A DNA stretch of 64,000 nucleotides from Henckelia pumila (lineage: Eukaryota; Streptophyta; Magnoliopsida; Lamiales; Gesneriaceae). Positions within the stretch are counted from its first letter, which is position 1. Each line of letters starts with the position of its first letter. Position numbers and translations under genes: made by a program. The notes beneath the pieces are model-generated. The model did not search any database and was not told the origin of the DNA. It worked only from the letters and a program-made list of their open reading frames with translations. The stretch spans positions 152,349,753-152,413,752 of the forward strand of contig NC_133123.1 in the NCBI RefSeq assembly GCF_033568475.1. The letters run 5' to 3'. Positions 20,614-31,994 of the stretch are shown here, one piece after another.

Positions 20614-22858
20614 GGCGCCTTTTAATTTCACAATAAATTAAATTATATTTTCTATAAATAATTTTTAATACAATGTTAGAGAGCAAAAGGGAATTCCAAT
20701 GATATTCTGACAATAGGAGGAAACCAGGCGGGTATATATACGTCGAAAATAACCCTAAATTTTTAAAAAATTTATTTGTTGCCAAAATCTCAAATTTCAT
20801 CTCAAACTTGAAACAGTTAGAATAATCTTGATTTTGGTTATCTTTTGTCAAATTAGTTTTTGTTCGGCCAAGACACCATTTGTTATTTAGCATACAATAT
20901 CGACACTTTTTTTATATTTTTATGTGTCGTTCGTTCGAACTAAAAATTCTTTTGTTACCTGTATCATGCACTTTATACATTTTTTTTCCATGAACCAAAT
21001 ATTGTCTTAAGAAGTAATGGTAGGTTGTAACTCAAAAACTTTACTATAATGCAATTTTTTTTTGAAGGAATGAAAACTTTTAAATATACAAGATATGTTA
21101 TATGGATAGGATATTTTATCTTTTAAAAAAATGATATTTTATATTTAATAATGTAACATGCATTCATTTTTTTTTGGGTCAATAATTCAAATCCCTTGGA
21201 AACACTAAGGTCGATGTATTTGGGTCAATATGGACCCATCAAATTTGGGCTTTCCATCCAGAATTGTATAAAAATACAGGTAAAATGAAGTTGAGAGTTG
21301 TATATATTGGGAGCCCAACAAAAATATATGGTCTCGGATTTATTTCATCTATATATTGTGTTAATCTAATCCAGTATGCCTTCTTATATATAATTAAATA
21401 TTAACTGGGCTTCATATTTTGTATTTAATATAAACATATAAATATAATCAAAATAAATAGATTATTTGATGGTAATTCAAATTTTATTGAAATGATTGGA
21501 ATCGAGTGTATAATCAATAATTTGAGAAGCTGATGGGATTATATTTGCCCTTATATTATACTATAATAATATAATAGGTGACAATAAAATTCAATTTAAA
21601 ATTTGGAAAGTAGACCAAGAGTTTGATGCTGATAAATACAAATTCAAAGATTAGAAAATAATTATATTTTTTTATTGTCCAAATCGATTTCAAGATCAAA
21701 TATTTATCCCACAATCATTCCAATTAAAATTTTCATTTTTAAAACGGAATTGTTTAATTACAAGTCCCTTCAAATTTCCTACCAATCGCTATTCGATTTT
21801 AGCATTTTTAGTTATATAATATAATATTTATTTTGTGAGACGGGTTTGTAACCCAATTGGTCTCATCTGTTGGCCACTTGACTAACTCGAGTTCGAGTTA
21901 TTCCGTATCCCTTTGTATGATTTATTTTTTATTATGCATTCATTTATACATACATTTCACCAATAGCTTTCGTTTGTTCATTCTTTGTCACCAAGATCAT
22001 GGGCGGTTTCATGTAGGGACAAGGGGAGACTGCTGCCTTCCCTTGAATTTTTAGGTTAGTTTTTAAAAAATTGTACACGTAAATTATCAGTAATAAAAAA
22101 ATTCGTTCAAATTCCTTTACCATTAACCAACAACTTATGTTTGAAGAGTATTGAGAAATTGTCTTTCTTTTTTATGATTTTAATTCATTTATATTGTTTT
22201 TTATCTGTATTTCAACTAAAATTTTCGTCAATTAATTGAATAAAAGATGAATATCTGAATGATAGTTAAATTATTTAAATTAAAAATTTTAATTTGTTAG
22301 AAATATTGTAAGTTAGATCTGAAATTCAAAAAAATATTATTTTTACTTCGTTATTATAATTTAATTTTTGTTATGGATGATTTTATATGTTTGTGTATTC
22401 TTTGATTTTTTCCCATCTTTGATAACAAAGATCTTAAATGTATAGAATTTGAGACCAAGTCTCGAAATCTTATAAGTCGAGGTTTCACGTCTGAGAAAAA
22501 AAATAAAATTCCATTTTATTATTTCATATTTCCAATCAATCAAATAGTTAAAATGTTAGTTTTAAATATTTCTCTAAATGGTTTCAAAAAAAAAAAAATC
22601 TCTAAATAAATAAATAAATTAGAGTTTTGAATCGAGATCCCTCGACCAAAACATGCATATTTTCTGTTCGTTAGTTGGACTTAGCCAACAACCATTGGCG
22701 GATTTTTCGAAGCTCCGACTTGTTTCTTCCTCGGTTCATAATCAGAGCTTTCCACTGGTAAAGTTCAGAATCTTTTGTTGTAAAATCCCTTTCATTCCCT
22801 TATTTGTTTCTGTTTTTTGGAAGAGTAATTCGATCTAGTCCTTCCCCGGCTGTGAGTT
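20614..22858. other. Divergent intergenic region between SAP and PPR genes
   Basis: Upstream sequence of both neighbours. It is AT-rich with poly(A)/poly(T) tracts. 21845-21915 contains AACCCAATTGGT and GAGTTCGAGTT, spaced like Pol III A and B boxes, so a decayed SINE is possible. No gene is supported. The last 200 bp, to 22858, should hold the PPR gene's 5' UTR. Confidence 0.45.
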
Positions 22859-24970
22859 ATGGATATTTCTGTGCCATTGGAACAAATTCAAAGTAGCTCA
22901 AGGCTTGCATGTTCGCTTACAAATTCAACAATCCTCAAACAAAAATTCCCACCTTCCGAGTGTTTTTCATTCGATAAGAGAAAATGCAGAGCACCCTTTT
23001 CCCAATTTCGGTGTTCCATGTTAGATAATGGATTAAGACCTCGACCTATGCCCAAACCTTTCAAAAGAGATGAGAAAATATTCAAGGAAGATAAAGAAAA
23101 CATTTTGGAAGATACCCAGATGGCGAATTCAAGCTCTTGTTCTGGTATTTGTGGTCAAATTGAGAAGCTTGTTTTGTGTAAAAGGTACCACGAGGCTCTT
23201 GAATTGTTTGAGATTTTGGAATGCGAGAATAGTTTTGATGTTGACAATAGTACTTATGATGCACTGATAAGCGCTTGCATTGGTCTGAGATCGATAAGAG
23301 GTGTCAAGCGGGTGTTCAGTCATATGCTTGATTCCGAGGTTGGTCTGGATTTATATATGATGAATAGGGTGTTGGCGATGCACGTAAAATGTGGTATGAT
23401 GATTGATGCACATCATTTATTTGACGATATGCCGGAAAGGAATTTGGTTTCTTGGAACACGATGATCTGTGGACTTGTGGATTCCGGTAACTACGTAGGT
23501 GCGTTCAGGTTGTTTTTGATGATGTGGGAGGAGTTCTCGGATGCTGGGTCTAGGACATTCGCAACCATGATTCGAGCATCTGCTGGACTGGAACTGATTG
23601 GTATTGGCCAGCAGTTGCATTCCTGCGCTTTGAAGATGTGTGTGAGTAAGGACACTTTTGTGTCATGTACATTGATTGACATGTATAGCAAGTGTGGTAA
23701 CATCGAGGATGCAAGATTTGTGTTTGATGAAATGCCAGAAAAAACCACTGTAGGATGGAACAGTATTATTGCGGGTTATGCATTTAACGGTTATAGTGAA
23801 GAAGCATTGAGCATGTACTATGAAATGCAGGATTCTGGCACCAAAATGGATCATTTTACTTACACAAATATCTTAGCAGTTTGTACAAGGCTAGCCTCAT
23901 TAGAGCATGCCAAACATGTTCATGCTGGTCTAATTAGGAATGGCTTTGAGTCAGATATGGTTGCTAATACTGCACTTGTGGACTTCTATAGCAAATGGGG
24001 AAGGATAGCAGATGCTCGAAATGTCTTTGAAAAAATGCAGCAAAAAAATATCCGGTCTTGGAATGCCTTAATATCTGGATATGGTAATCATGGAAGGGGA
24101 GCTGAGGCAGTTGAATTATTTGAGCGCATGGTTCATGAACGAATGATGCCCAGTCATGTTACTTTTTTGGCAGTTTTGTCTGCCTGTAGCTATTCGGGGC
24201 TCTCTGATCGTGGGTGGGAAATATTTGAATCTATGAGTAGGGACTACAAGGTGAAGCCTCGGGCAAAGCACTATGCTTGTATGGTTGAACTATTAGGCAG
24301 AGAAGGGCTCTTGGATGAAGCTTTGGCATTTATAAGAAATGCTCCGTTTAGACCTACGAAAAATATGTGGGCTGCATTGCTCACATCTTGTAGGGCCCAC
24401 AAGAATTTTGTGCTTGGTAAATATGCAACCGAGCAACTGTACGGAATGGAACCAGAAAAGCTCTCTAATTATGTCGTGCTTTTGAATATTTATAATGGTT
24501 CTGGAAAATTGGAAGAAGCAGCAGAAGTTTTCCAAACCTTGAGGAAAAAAGGCATGAGAATGGTGCCTGCTTGTACTTGGATAGAAATAAAGAAGCAGCC
24601 GAATGTTTTCTATACTGGAGACAAGTCCCATCCTCAAACGAAGGATATATATGATCATTTAGATTACATCATGCTGCAAATCTCACGGCGTGGATATGCT
24701 CCCGAGGCAAATAATATGCTTCCGGATGTTGATGAAAGAGAACAGTTGATGACAGTTCATCATAGTGAAAAGCTAGCAATTTCGTTTGGGCTTATTAATA
24801 CTCCCAGTTCAACTCCTTTGCAACTTGTCCAGAGCCATAGAATTTGCAATGATTGCCACAATGCTATCAAACTTATTGCCTTGGTTAGCAAACGAGAAAT
24901 TGTTTTCAGGGATGCTAGTAGATTCCATCGTTTTAAAGATGGCAGCTGTTCTTGTGGAGATTACTGGTGA
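22859..24970 (+). CDS. PLS-DYW pentatricopeptide repeat protein, 703 aa (At5g50390-like)
   Basis: A single-exon gene, as usual for plant PPRs. Residues 1-90 look like an organelle-targeting leader followed by a basic linker. PPR motifs of the P, L and S types repeat from about residue 95 to 520, with signatures such as DLYMMNRVLAMHVKCGMM, NLVSWNTMICGLVDSGN and NIRSWNALISGYGNHGRG. An E/E+ region follows, then a full DYW deaminase-like domain. It has HSEKLA (residues 635-640) supplying the His and Glu of the HxE active site, CNDCH at 663-667, FHRF near 690, CSC at 697-699, and a terminal DYW. DYW proteins act in C-to-U editing of organelle RNA. Sequence and length match my memory of the Arabidopsis chloroplast protein At5g50390, an embryo-lethal locus. 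All key residues are present. Confidence 0.95.
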   Translation: MDISVPLEQIQSSSRLACSLTNSTILKQKFPPSECFSFDKRKCRAPFSQFRCSMLDNGLRPRPMPKPFKRDEKIFKEDKENILEDTQMANSSSCSGICGQIEKLVLCKRYHEALELFEILECENSFDVDNSTYDALISACIGLRSIRGVKRVFSHMLDSEVGLDLYMMNRVLAMHVKCGMMIDAHHLFDDMPERNLVSWNTMICGLVDSGNYVGAFRLFLMMWEEFSDAGSRTFATMIRASAGLELIGIGQQLHSCALKMCVSKDTFVSCTLIDMYSKCGNIEDARFVFDEMPEKTTVGWNSIIAGYAFNGYSEEALSMYYEMQDSGTKMDHFTYTNILAVCTRLASLEHAKHVHAGLIRNGFESDMVANTALVDFYSKWGRIADARNVFEKMQQKNIRSWNALISGYGNHGRGAEAVELFERMVHERMMPSHVTFLAVLSACSYSGLSDRGWEIFESMSRDYKVKPRAKHYACMVELLGREGLLDEALAFIRNAPFRPTKNMWAALLTSCRAHKNFVLGKYATEQLYGMEPEKLSNYVVLLNIYNGSGKLEEAAEVFQTLRKKGMRMVPACTWIEIKKQPNVFYTGDKSHPQTKDIYDHLDYIMLQISRRGYAPEANNMLPDVDEREQLMTVHHSEKLAISFGLINTPSSTPLQLVQSHRICNDCHNAIKLIALVSKREIVFRDASRFHRFKDGSCSCGDYW

Positions 24971-27900
24971 CATGCATTTTGCTAATTTTGTAAAACAACG
25001 AGACAAATAGCTTCTTGTTTTTTCAATATGATTGTGGAACATAAATTGTTTGATTATAAGATTCTCCATACTAATTTTGTATCCTCTGGGAATGAGTCTT
25101 CCTTAACCATGTTCTTTGGTCACTTCTGATTGTAGCTGAGTAAGTGAGGATGATGTAGGTTGGCATTTTTGCAGGGTTTCAACTTTAATTCCGTCGTTGT
25201 TTATGGGTAGAACTATATTTTTCCCCTTCCGTGCATCTTTCTCTGTCCTTGCTTTTATATCTAATAACTTGAAGAGTGTCCATTTATTTTTATTAGTGTT
25301 ATTTGAAACATTATCTGATACCCTGTTCTAGAATGCGTTCACTCATTTTCCATTACCATTTCCTATCTCCGTTGTGGTATGCCATCATATTGGGTAGGGT
25401 AAGCTTACAGGTGATATCTTTGATGGAAAAATTGGGACTTTCTGTTCATTTCAAGTTAGTTCGTCAACCATTAAAACATATTTGTCAAATTTCAAAACTT
25501 GAAGGAGATCAGTCCTACCATTTTTCAGCACTCCGGCAAGGCTACTTTACCGCCGGTATCTTCTTTGCTATGGAAGGTGAAAGCCATTTAGTTGTGTCTT
25601 GTTACGTGGCAATATTTTTTATTTCTCATCATGTTACTCTTTTACTGAAGCAGTCACTTAATGACTCAAACTCAATACCCGTGCTTTGAGAAATCATGTT
25701 CTCTACCATTGGTTATTTGGTGGATCACAAAAAAAACCTAAAAAATTCTTGAATCTTTTGAACTTGTGTGCATTTTTTCACTGTACACAGTTTGATATAA
25801 AGTTTGTATCAGTTGAACTACACAAACTACTTTGTCACACATTCACACATCCTAGTTCAATTGAACTTTGTCACCATGGAGGGGGTTTTGGGATTATCAC
25901 CCCATGCATTTGGTGGCATCGTGATCTTGTTAAAAAGCTCAATGGATGAATAGTGATACGGCATTAGCAAAGATAAAAGGACTACGATATTCAGGTGTTC
26001 CTGTGTAATTATAATTAGGTGAATTGAAATATGTACTCTTAGCAGACTGAAATAATTCAAAATTTACATATGTTAAAAAAATGCTTCTTCTGACGTCAAA
26101 CTATGAAATCTTTTCACATATCTTGGAATTAACCAACTTGTGTCTATCGGCTCTTGATAACAGCAAATTCTTGATAGCTAGATGACTGAAGGTCATCATC
26201 ATTCTGTGTCATGCCATAACATGTCACGAGTATCGACTCAACCTCTCCTCCGATGAGAATCAATCAATATCAGCGGCAACAATGGTGGAAGGAAACTTCT
26301 TTTGCACAGGGACCATGTTTTTATTTTGCACTCAGAAAACATATGCTATTTATTTTCCATATATACAAACTGGCGCTTGTGCCCTTTGTTATCTCCTTTG
26401 AAGATGAGCATTACGTTGATTCTCTGCAATAAAGTTTTATCCTGTTCAGTGATTTATTGATTACAGAGAACAACATGAGATCGCGACTTGCTTTTGTATG
26501 CTCCCTCCCTGAAGCGTTAGCATCAACAGGAATCGAGCCAAGAGAGTTTGCATTTAGGTCCTCATGGGCGATTAGGAGCATTAACAGAATGCTGTACAAC
26601 TCCGAAGGCTCTTGGGAATTCCGGAGAAAATGAAAATCAGTTGATCTTGCATGGTTCACATTTGAAATACCATCAGATCTCACTAAATGTCTCGTGGATA
26701 ATACTTGACCTAGGTAATAGTTTTAAGTTGATTAGACCACCATGTGCTCAACATAAGGATTAAAAATTCTTCGTGGGAAAACGAAATATTCGATCCGTTA
26801 TATCTTATTCGACATGGTTTATAGTTTCCCAGGCTGAAGGCGTTGAAAATTATTCATGATGTTGTATCCCTTAAATGATCTTTCTATTTTATGTATTATC
26901 ATGCATTAATTGTTGTGATTTCCTTGTGTTTAATGTGCCAGAGAGACACAAATGGATTGACACCCAGGAGTTCCCCTACTAAGTAATACTAATGGATGGG
27001 CGGAATGGAGCAAAGTGAACGGGAGCAAAAGCAGCTAACCCCGATTCATGGAGTGGAGGGGAGTCCATTTTTTCCCCTTCCCTTATCCAGGACAAGTCTT
27101 TGAAAGCAGAAGAGAAAAGTGACTTGCTAGCTGGTTGAATTGTGCTGGATCTCACCAATATGACTAATTCAAAGATTGATGTGAACTGCTCAAAAAATAG
27201 CCACAGGTGATATTCATTTGCCTTTTTTTAAAAAATCTTTTCTTAATTTGGAGGGCCTGGAATCGTTTTATAATGACAGTATCAGCAGCGAGCACTTTTA
27301 TCAGAATTATATGAGAGAAAGTTGATACAAAGTTCTTAGTCTCCTTGAGTGGAGGCTCAGGGCTGTTGACAGTATTAGATTTATTTAAATTATTACATAT
27401 ATGTCATCATAGGTATATGATATAAATTTACATATTACTAAGCGCACTTTCCAAAAAGTCTGCAATACCCAGAATATATATTGCTCATTCTTGTATTTAG
27501 AAATTTTTTTATCTCACTTTTTCTAAAGGGTGAAAATCCCGTGTACCCTTGATATATAATTGAACAGAAGTCATGGAAATTTAGTAAGTTACCACTGGGA
27601 TAAAATCTGAATTAAAAAAATATCGATTATAACCCTAAACTTATAAGGCCAAACCATGAAGTTAAAAAACTGATATATAATTTCAAAATACTCTTGAACA
27701 ATCTAAAAAAAGGGGAAACGAATGATACAAGACTACGAACTTTTTCCCATAAGGCAATGCTTTTGCGCGATTATCTCGAATACGTATACTCTCCACATGT
27801 GTCATACATATGTATATACACAAAGTGATATAACTTGGACCACCACAAAAAACTGTCTAACAAGTGAAGAAAATGCAAGTAAACGCTTTGTGATACTACA

Positions 27901-28980
27901 ACCATTGCAAGTGCTACTAATTGTCACTAAAGAATGGTGTAACACAACACTTTTTATATTCATTCCGTGGACCATATTTAATTTATTTGATATATATTTC
28001 AACTATACATAAGTACGTGTAATTTGAAGACTTTGAAATCAATGATGAAGCACTTTATGGTTTTAACTTTATTGCTTCTAATAATAAAGCATATATCCCA
28101 CTCCCAAACTGTTACCGCCATGGTGTTATCCACATTTCTAATTTGTCAGTGTTTGAGTCCCACAAAAAATGAAAACTTGCCCACCTTCAAAAGTCCTCTG
28201 CCATGTTCTCTGCACTACTTTATATAAATAGTTCATTTTAATGAACAACCTCAAACTTTTATCTGTGCCTCAAAAAATTTTAACTTTCTCGGAATTTGAC
28301 CTGGTAGTGCAAGTCTTTGTATTTTGTGATCAGATATGAATTATAATTATTGCAATTATTCAGTTGATAATGAAATATTTTGTGAGTTTTTCATATAAAT
28401 CTAATACTGGGCCTTGTTCATTTTACTGTGGAATGAAATGCTGACATTTTGAAAAGACAAATGTTAAGGATTTGTCATAATATTTATGCTGAGGATCACT
28501 CAATAACATGCATGGTCCTATCTCTTTCCTGTGTTTGCCTTTATGAAAATTAAATTTGATTGAATTCGAAACGGGTGGATGTGCTGAATATATCAAATAC
28601 GCTGGTGACAGATAGTGTAGAATACAGAAGCTGTCATATTCAAAAAACAAATGATTGATGAATGTTGGTATCAAGAAATGTAGCATTGGACCATTATTTT
28701 GTCTATTTTTTCATACTTCGAGATATAAATCATTCACAACACCAATGGTTCAAAAACACCAGCATAATTCATCTGTCAATCTTTTTACATTTTCTCCCTG
28801 AAGTTTTAGTTACCCATTTTAATAATTGTCACGTGTATCCATCAGTCATATAACACTATATATGTATATATATATATTTGTTTGGTTCGAATTATATTCG
28901 TAGTAGCTCTTGAAATTCCAATATTGGCTGTATTGGGGTCTGGGGATGACAACATGCATGTGAAAAGTTAAAGGAAAATA
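24971..28980. other. Gene-poor region downstream of the PPR gene
   Basis: The first few hundred bases are likely PPR 3' UTR. No exon series, RNA gene or structured repeat could be supported. A 128-codon frame at 25303-25689 and smaller ones have no recognisable domain and no codon-like composition. Confidence 0.5.
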
Positions 28981-28984
28981 ATAT

Positions 28985-29700
28985 TCATTCACCAGATACT
29001 GCATCTGGTTCAGCACTCGGTGAGGACGCTACGACATTGATAAGCTGTGTGGGTGAATAATATTTGATAATTTTAGGGTCAGGCTTTTTTGTTCCCATAC
29101 CTTGTTGCTGCTATACGTGCAAAAGTAAGAGCAACTTTTAAAAGGACCAAAACTATTATATGACATATTTGGTGTTGTGTGTTCACTAATTATTTTGTCA
29201 TGGCACTATCCTATTGTGTGTATATGTGTGTGTGTGTTTCATTTTGTTTGGATTTCACTTAATTCTGGTTTTATGCATATTGAGATTCTGAATTGAAAAT
29301 TGTGAAAAAATTTACTACCGTCATCGCCTAGTCCACCGGCTGAGACACTCAAACATCCGTGCCTGTTCATGCTATCCTGCTCTGTTCCCAAGTCTCCATA
29401 GTGATTATATGTCTCGTACCCACTCCACAATTGTTTACGAAATGGCATACAAGTTTCAAAGGCTCTATTATCTGATGTTCTAATTAGTTTCAGGCTTTAC
29501 ACAATAGGTGTTGCCGACAAATCTTTCGAGCCGTCCCCGTCATTCTATGTTGACCCCAGCTCAGGCCGGCTTTTTGGAACGCCTTTATCATCTCGCTGAT
29601 GGCCCTAATCAGAGTATCGTTGAACGTTGTGACTTAATACCAATGTATGACCATGAGATCATTTCTCAAGTGTGTAAAATCTGATGGGATGTGATCAAGA
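28985..29700. other. Unexplained block with coding-like texture on both strands
   Basis: This stretch is more GC-rich than its neighbours. On the minus strand one frame reads from about 29670 to 29315 with three in-frame stops, and its translation is hydrophilic and complex (for example RKQLWSGYETYNHYGDLG). On the plus strand one frame spans 29319-29684 with only two stops, a TAA at 29481 and a TAG at 29505. At 28999-29058 both strands again give protein-like readings that end in stops. I do not recognise the protein in either direction. It may be an old gene or TE remnant, or transferred organelle DNA. Confidence 0.35.
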
Positions 29701-31436
29701 ATCTTACAAAAACAATTATTCAGATGGAAACATGTCAAATGGGTAGCTGTTACACACTGTTAACAGTGTTAGTGATGTTTTTAGTAAGACTTATAATCTT
29801 ATCCTGAAAATGTATTGTGTTTCTTTTATGTGTTGGGTTTCCAGACATGGATAGTGGGTGTTTGGTTTTTGGGTGAAGTAAAGTTAAGAAGTTGAATACA
29901 ATTGTATACAGCTATGCTGTCCTCTTCTCACTGAATTCTTGTTTGCTTTTTGTTCTCATTCATTTGCCTTTTCTAACCCCATAAGGTTCTAAACTTGACT
30001 ATGACCATATCAAACTTCTACAGAGTCTGTAATTTTCACCAAGATTCATCACTCCGCCTTTTACGTTGTTCGTCGAAACAGTCGCGGCCGTTATTATTTA
30101 GATTTAATTTGTTTCCACAAATTTTTTGATTCATTGATGGGTAGAAGTTGCACTAATGCGTGAATTACTGTTGGGGTGTGTGATATTGAAGAAGAACCAA
30201 GACAAAAAAGATTCATTTTTTCATATTCACACAAAAAACATGTATTTTTTTTTTATTTGAGTGTATGTAAACATAAAACGATGATCAATGAAAATTTTAT
30301 GTACATTCAATGCATTTTATTTTTTCATATTAATTCAAGATATAGATATTAATGAAATTCAAGTATATATTTTTTTATGTGATTAAATTTATGTTCGTTG
30401 TATAAAAAAAAATACTCTTTAAAATAATGATCAATAATTTATCGATTAATTAATACTTCTCTAAATTAATAAAATATATATCATGTTCTTTAACAATATT
30501 AATTTATAAAAGTTTAGTGAAAATCTGAAATAAAATGCTTTACATGAGAATTGCCAATTATAATATTGTCATTAGCTTTCCCTGGCCTTATACTACCCAA
30601 CGATTTATGTTTAACGTTGATTTTAAAAATGAAAATTTGGCAGACTTGCATTAATCTACAACATGGGAAGTCGAACATCTTGATTGAGTGGGAGCGGAAT
30701 GGATCGGAGTTGAAATTCAATATTCAATATATAATTAATTTACAAATGACCTAATTATATTATTAAAAAAATTATACAAACGTTACATTAATAAAAAATT
30801 TGGGTAAATAAAAAAAAAGAAGAAGCCTGATAAATTCGTGATTGTTTTTTTAATCTTTATCGTCTATGAGAGAGATCATGTCATCAAAGTAAAACTTTTT
30901 TTTTTAATAGCGATTTGTATCTTTTGACCCCTGAATTTACTTAATAAAAGCTCAACTAAATGTACAAATTTTGCTAAGTTCAAGTACTACACCATAGGAA
31001 TGGACTCCATTAATTCTTTAAATGAACCTTTACAATAAACTAGAATTAAATGTAGTGATACCAAAAACCATAAAATCATGTAGATGATCTCTATACATGT
31101 GAATATATTGTGTGCTGCATTATTAGCTCTATGAGTATTCATTCACACTTGAATACTTCCAATATATTCTGATTACATCGAAGAAAACATCTCAGATTCT
31201 GTCGATAAATAGAACTAAAAAAGATTCAAGAACTCATTCAAAAAAAAGATTCAAGAATTAAATTAAACCACCTCAATAGAGATGCAATTCATGCTAACCC
31301 CAATCCACCTTTTTTTTTTTTTAATTAATTCATCAATTCATACCTCCAAATAATACTTGATGATCAGTAATCTTGAATCCACCCAAACATCAGCCGCTAA
31401 CCATTTATAACTTTGAAATGTTTTTTGAAGATCATT
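29701..31436. other. Intergenic DNA
   Basis: AT-rich, no supported gene. The last ~150 bp is probably the 3' UTR of the minus-strand IDD-tail gene. Confidence 0.5.
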
Positions 31437-31994
31437 TCAAGGCCTAAACTTGATCCTACAAGATTGGCAGGTGATCTCCATACACGTCGAATCGATCTTT
31501 CGAGTCGCCCTATCCTTCATTTTCTCCACCCTCTCCACCTCCTCTCGAGCCCTCTCCCATATGTTGCGTGCGCGTGCAAACTCGGCTTGTGCTAGCTCCA
31601 TCTCCCTCCTAGTAAGCTCCCTTAGCCGCTCCGCGTACGATTTCTCCATCGACGCTAGGCGAATCTGCTCGGCTGCTTGCCACTTTAGAGCTTCAACGCA
31701 GCTAGGATCTATCATCATATGATCATTGTAGCTATGATCTCTTACTTTTGATCTTATTAGCACACGGCTATTGTCCGAGGGCGGCTTGAGCACCGGTGAC
31801 ATGCTTATCGACAGCTTGAGGTCTAGCGACGGAGGCTCGAAATGATCCATCGATGATGATCGGTATCTCCCGGACGAATCCGACGGCCAAGATGGAGGAG
31901 GATATGATGAAGAGGCGGCTACTGCATGATGTGGAATGCTGGAGAATAGTTGCATTTCTTGATGGTCTTCTTCCATGGAAGAATAATGTGACAT
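31437..31994 (-). CDS. Stand-alone IDD14/15/16 (SGR5)-like C-terminal domain protein, 185 aa
   Basis: A single exon on the minus strand. I start it at ATG 31994, with ATG 31976 as an alternative; an ATG at 32108 in the same frame falls on the TATA box and is rejected. The N-terminal half is Ser/Pro/His-rich with SLDLKLSISM, an LxLxL motif of the EAR repressor type (about residues 60-70). The C-terminal half is a Glu/Arg/Ala coiled coil from about 105 to 170 (WQAAEQIRLASMEKSYAERL onward). It ends in CMEITCQSCRIKFRP with a C-x2-C pair. The coiled coil and ending resemble the tail of INDETERMINATE-DOMAIN 14/15/16 factors (gravitropism and organ angle), but all four zinc fingers are absent. It could partner with full-length IDDs as a dimerising regulator; that is inference. 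Confidence 0.75.
   Translation of the reverse strand: MSHYSSMEEDHQEMQLFSSIPHHAVAASSSYPPPSWPSDSSGRYRSSSMDHFEPPSLDLKLSISMSPVLKPPSDNSRVLIRSKVRDHSYNDHMMIDPSCVEALKWQAAEQIRLASMEKSYAERLRELTRREMELAQAEFARARNIWERAREEVERVEKMKDRATRKIDSTCMEITCQSCRIKFRP

Noticed and set aside
25303-25689. 128-codon ORF downstream of the PPR gene
   Set aside because: No recognisable domain, no repeats or motifs, and coding-unlike residue mix.
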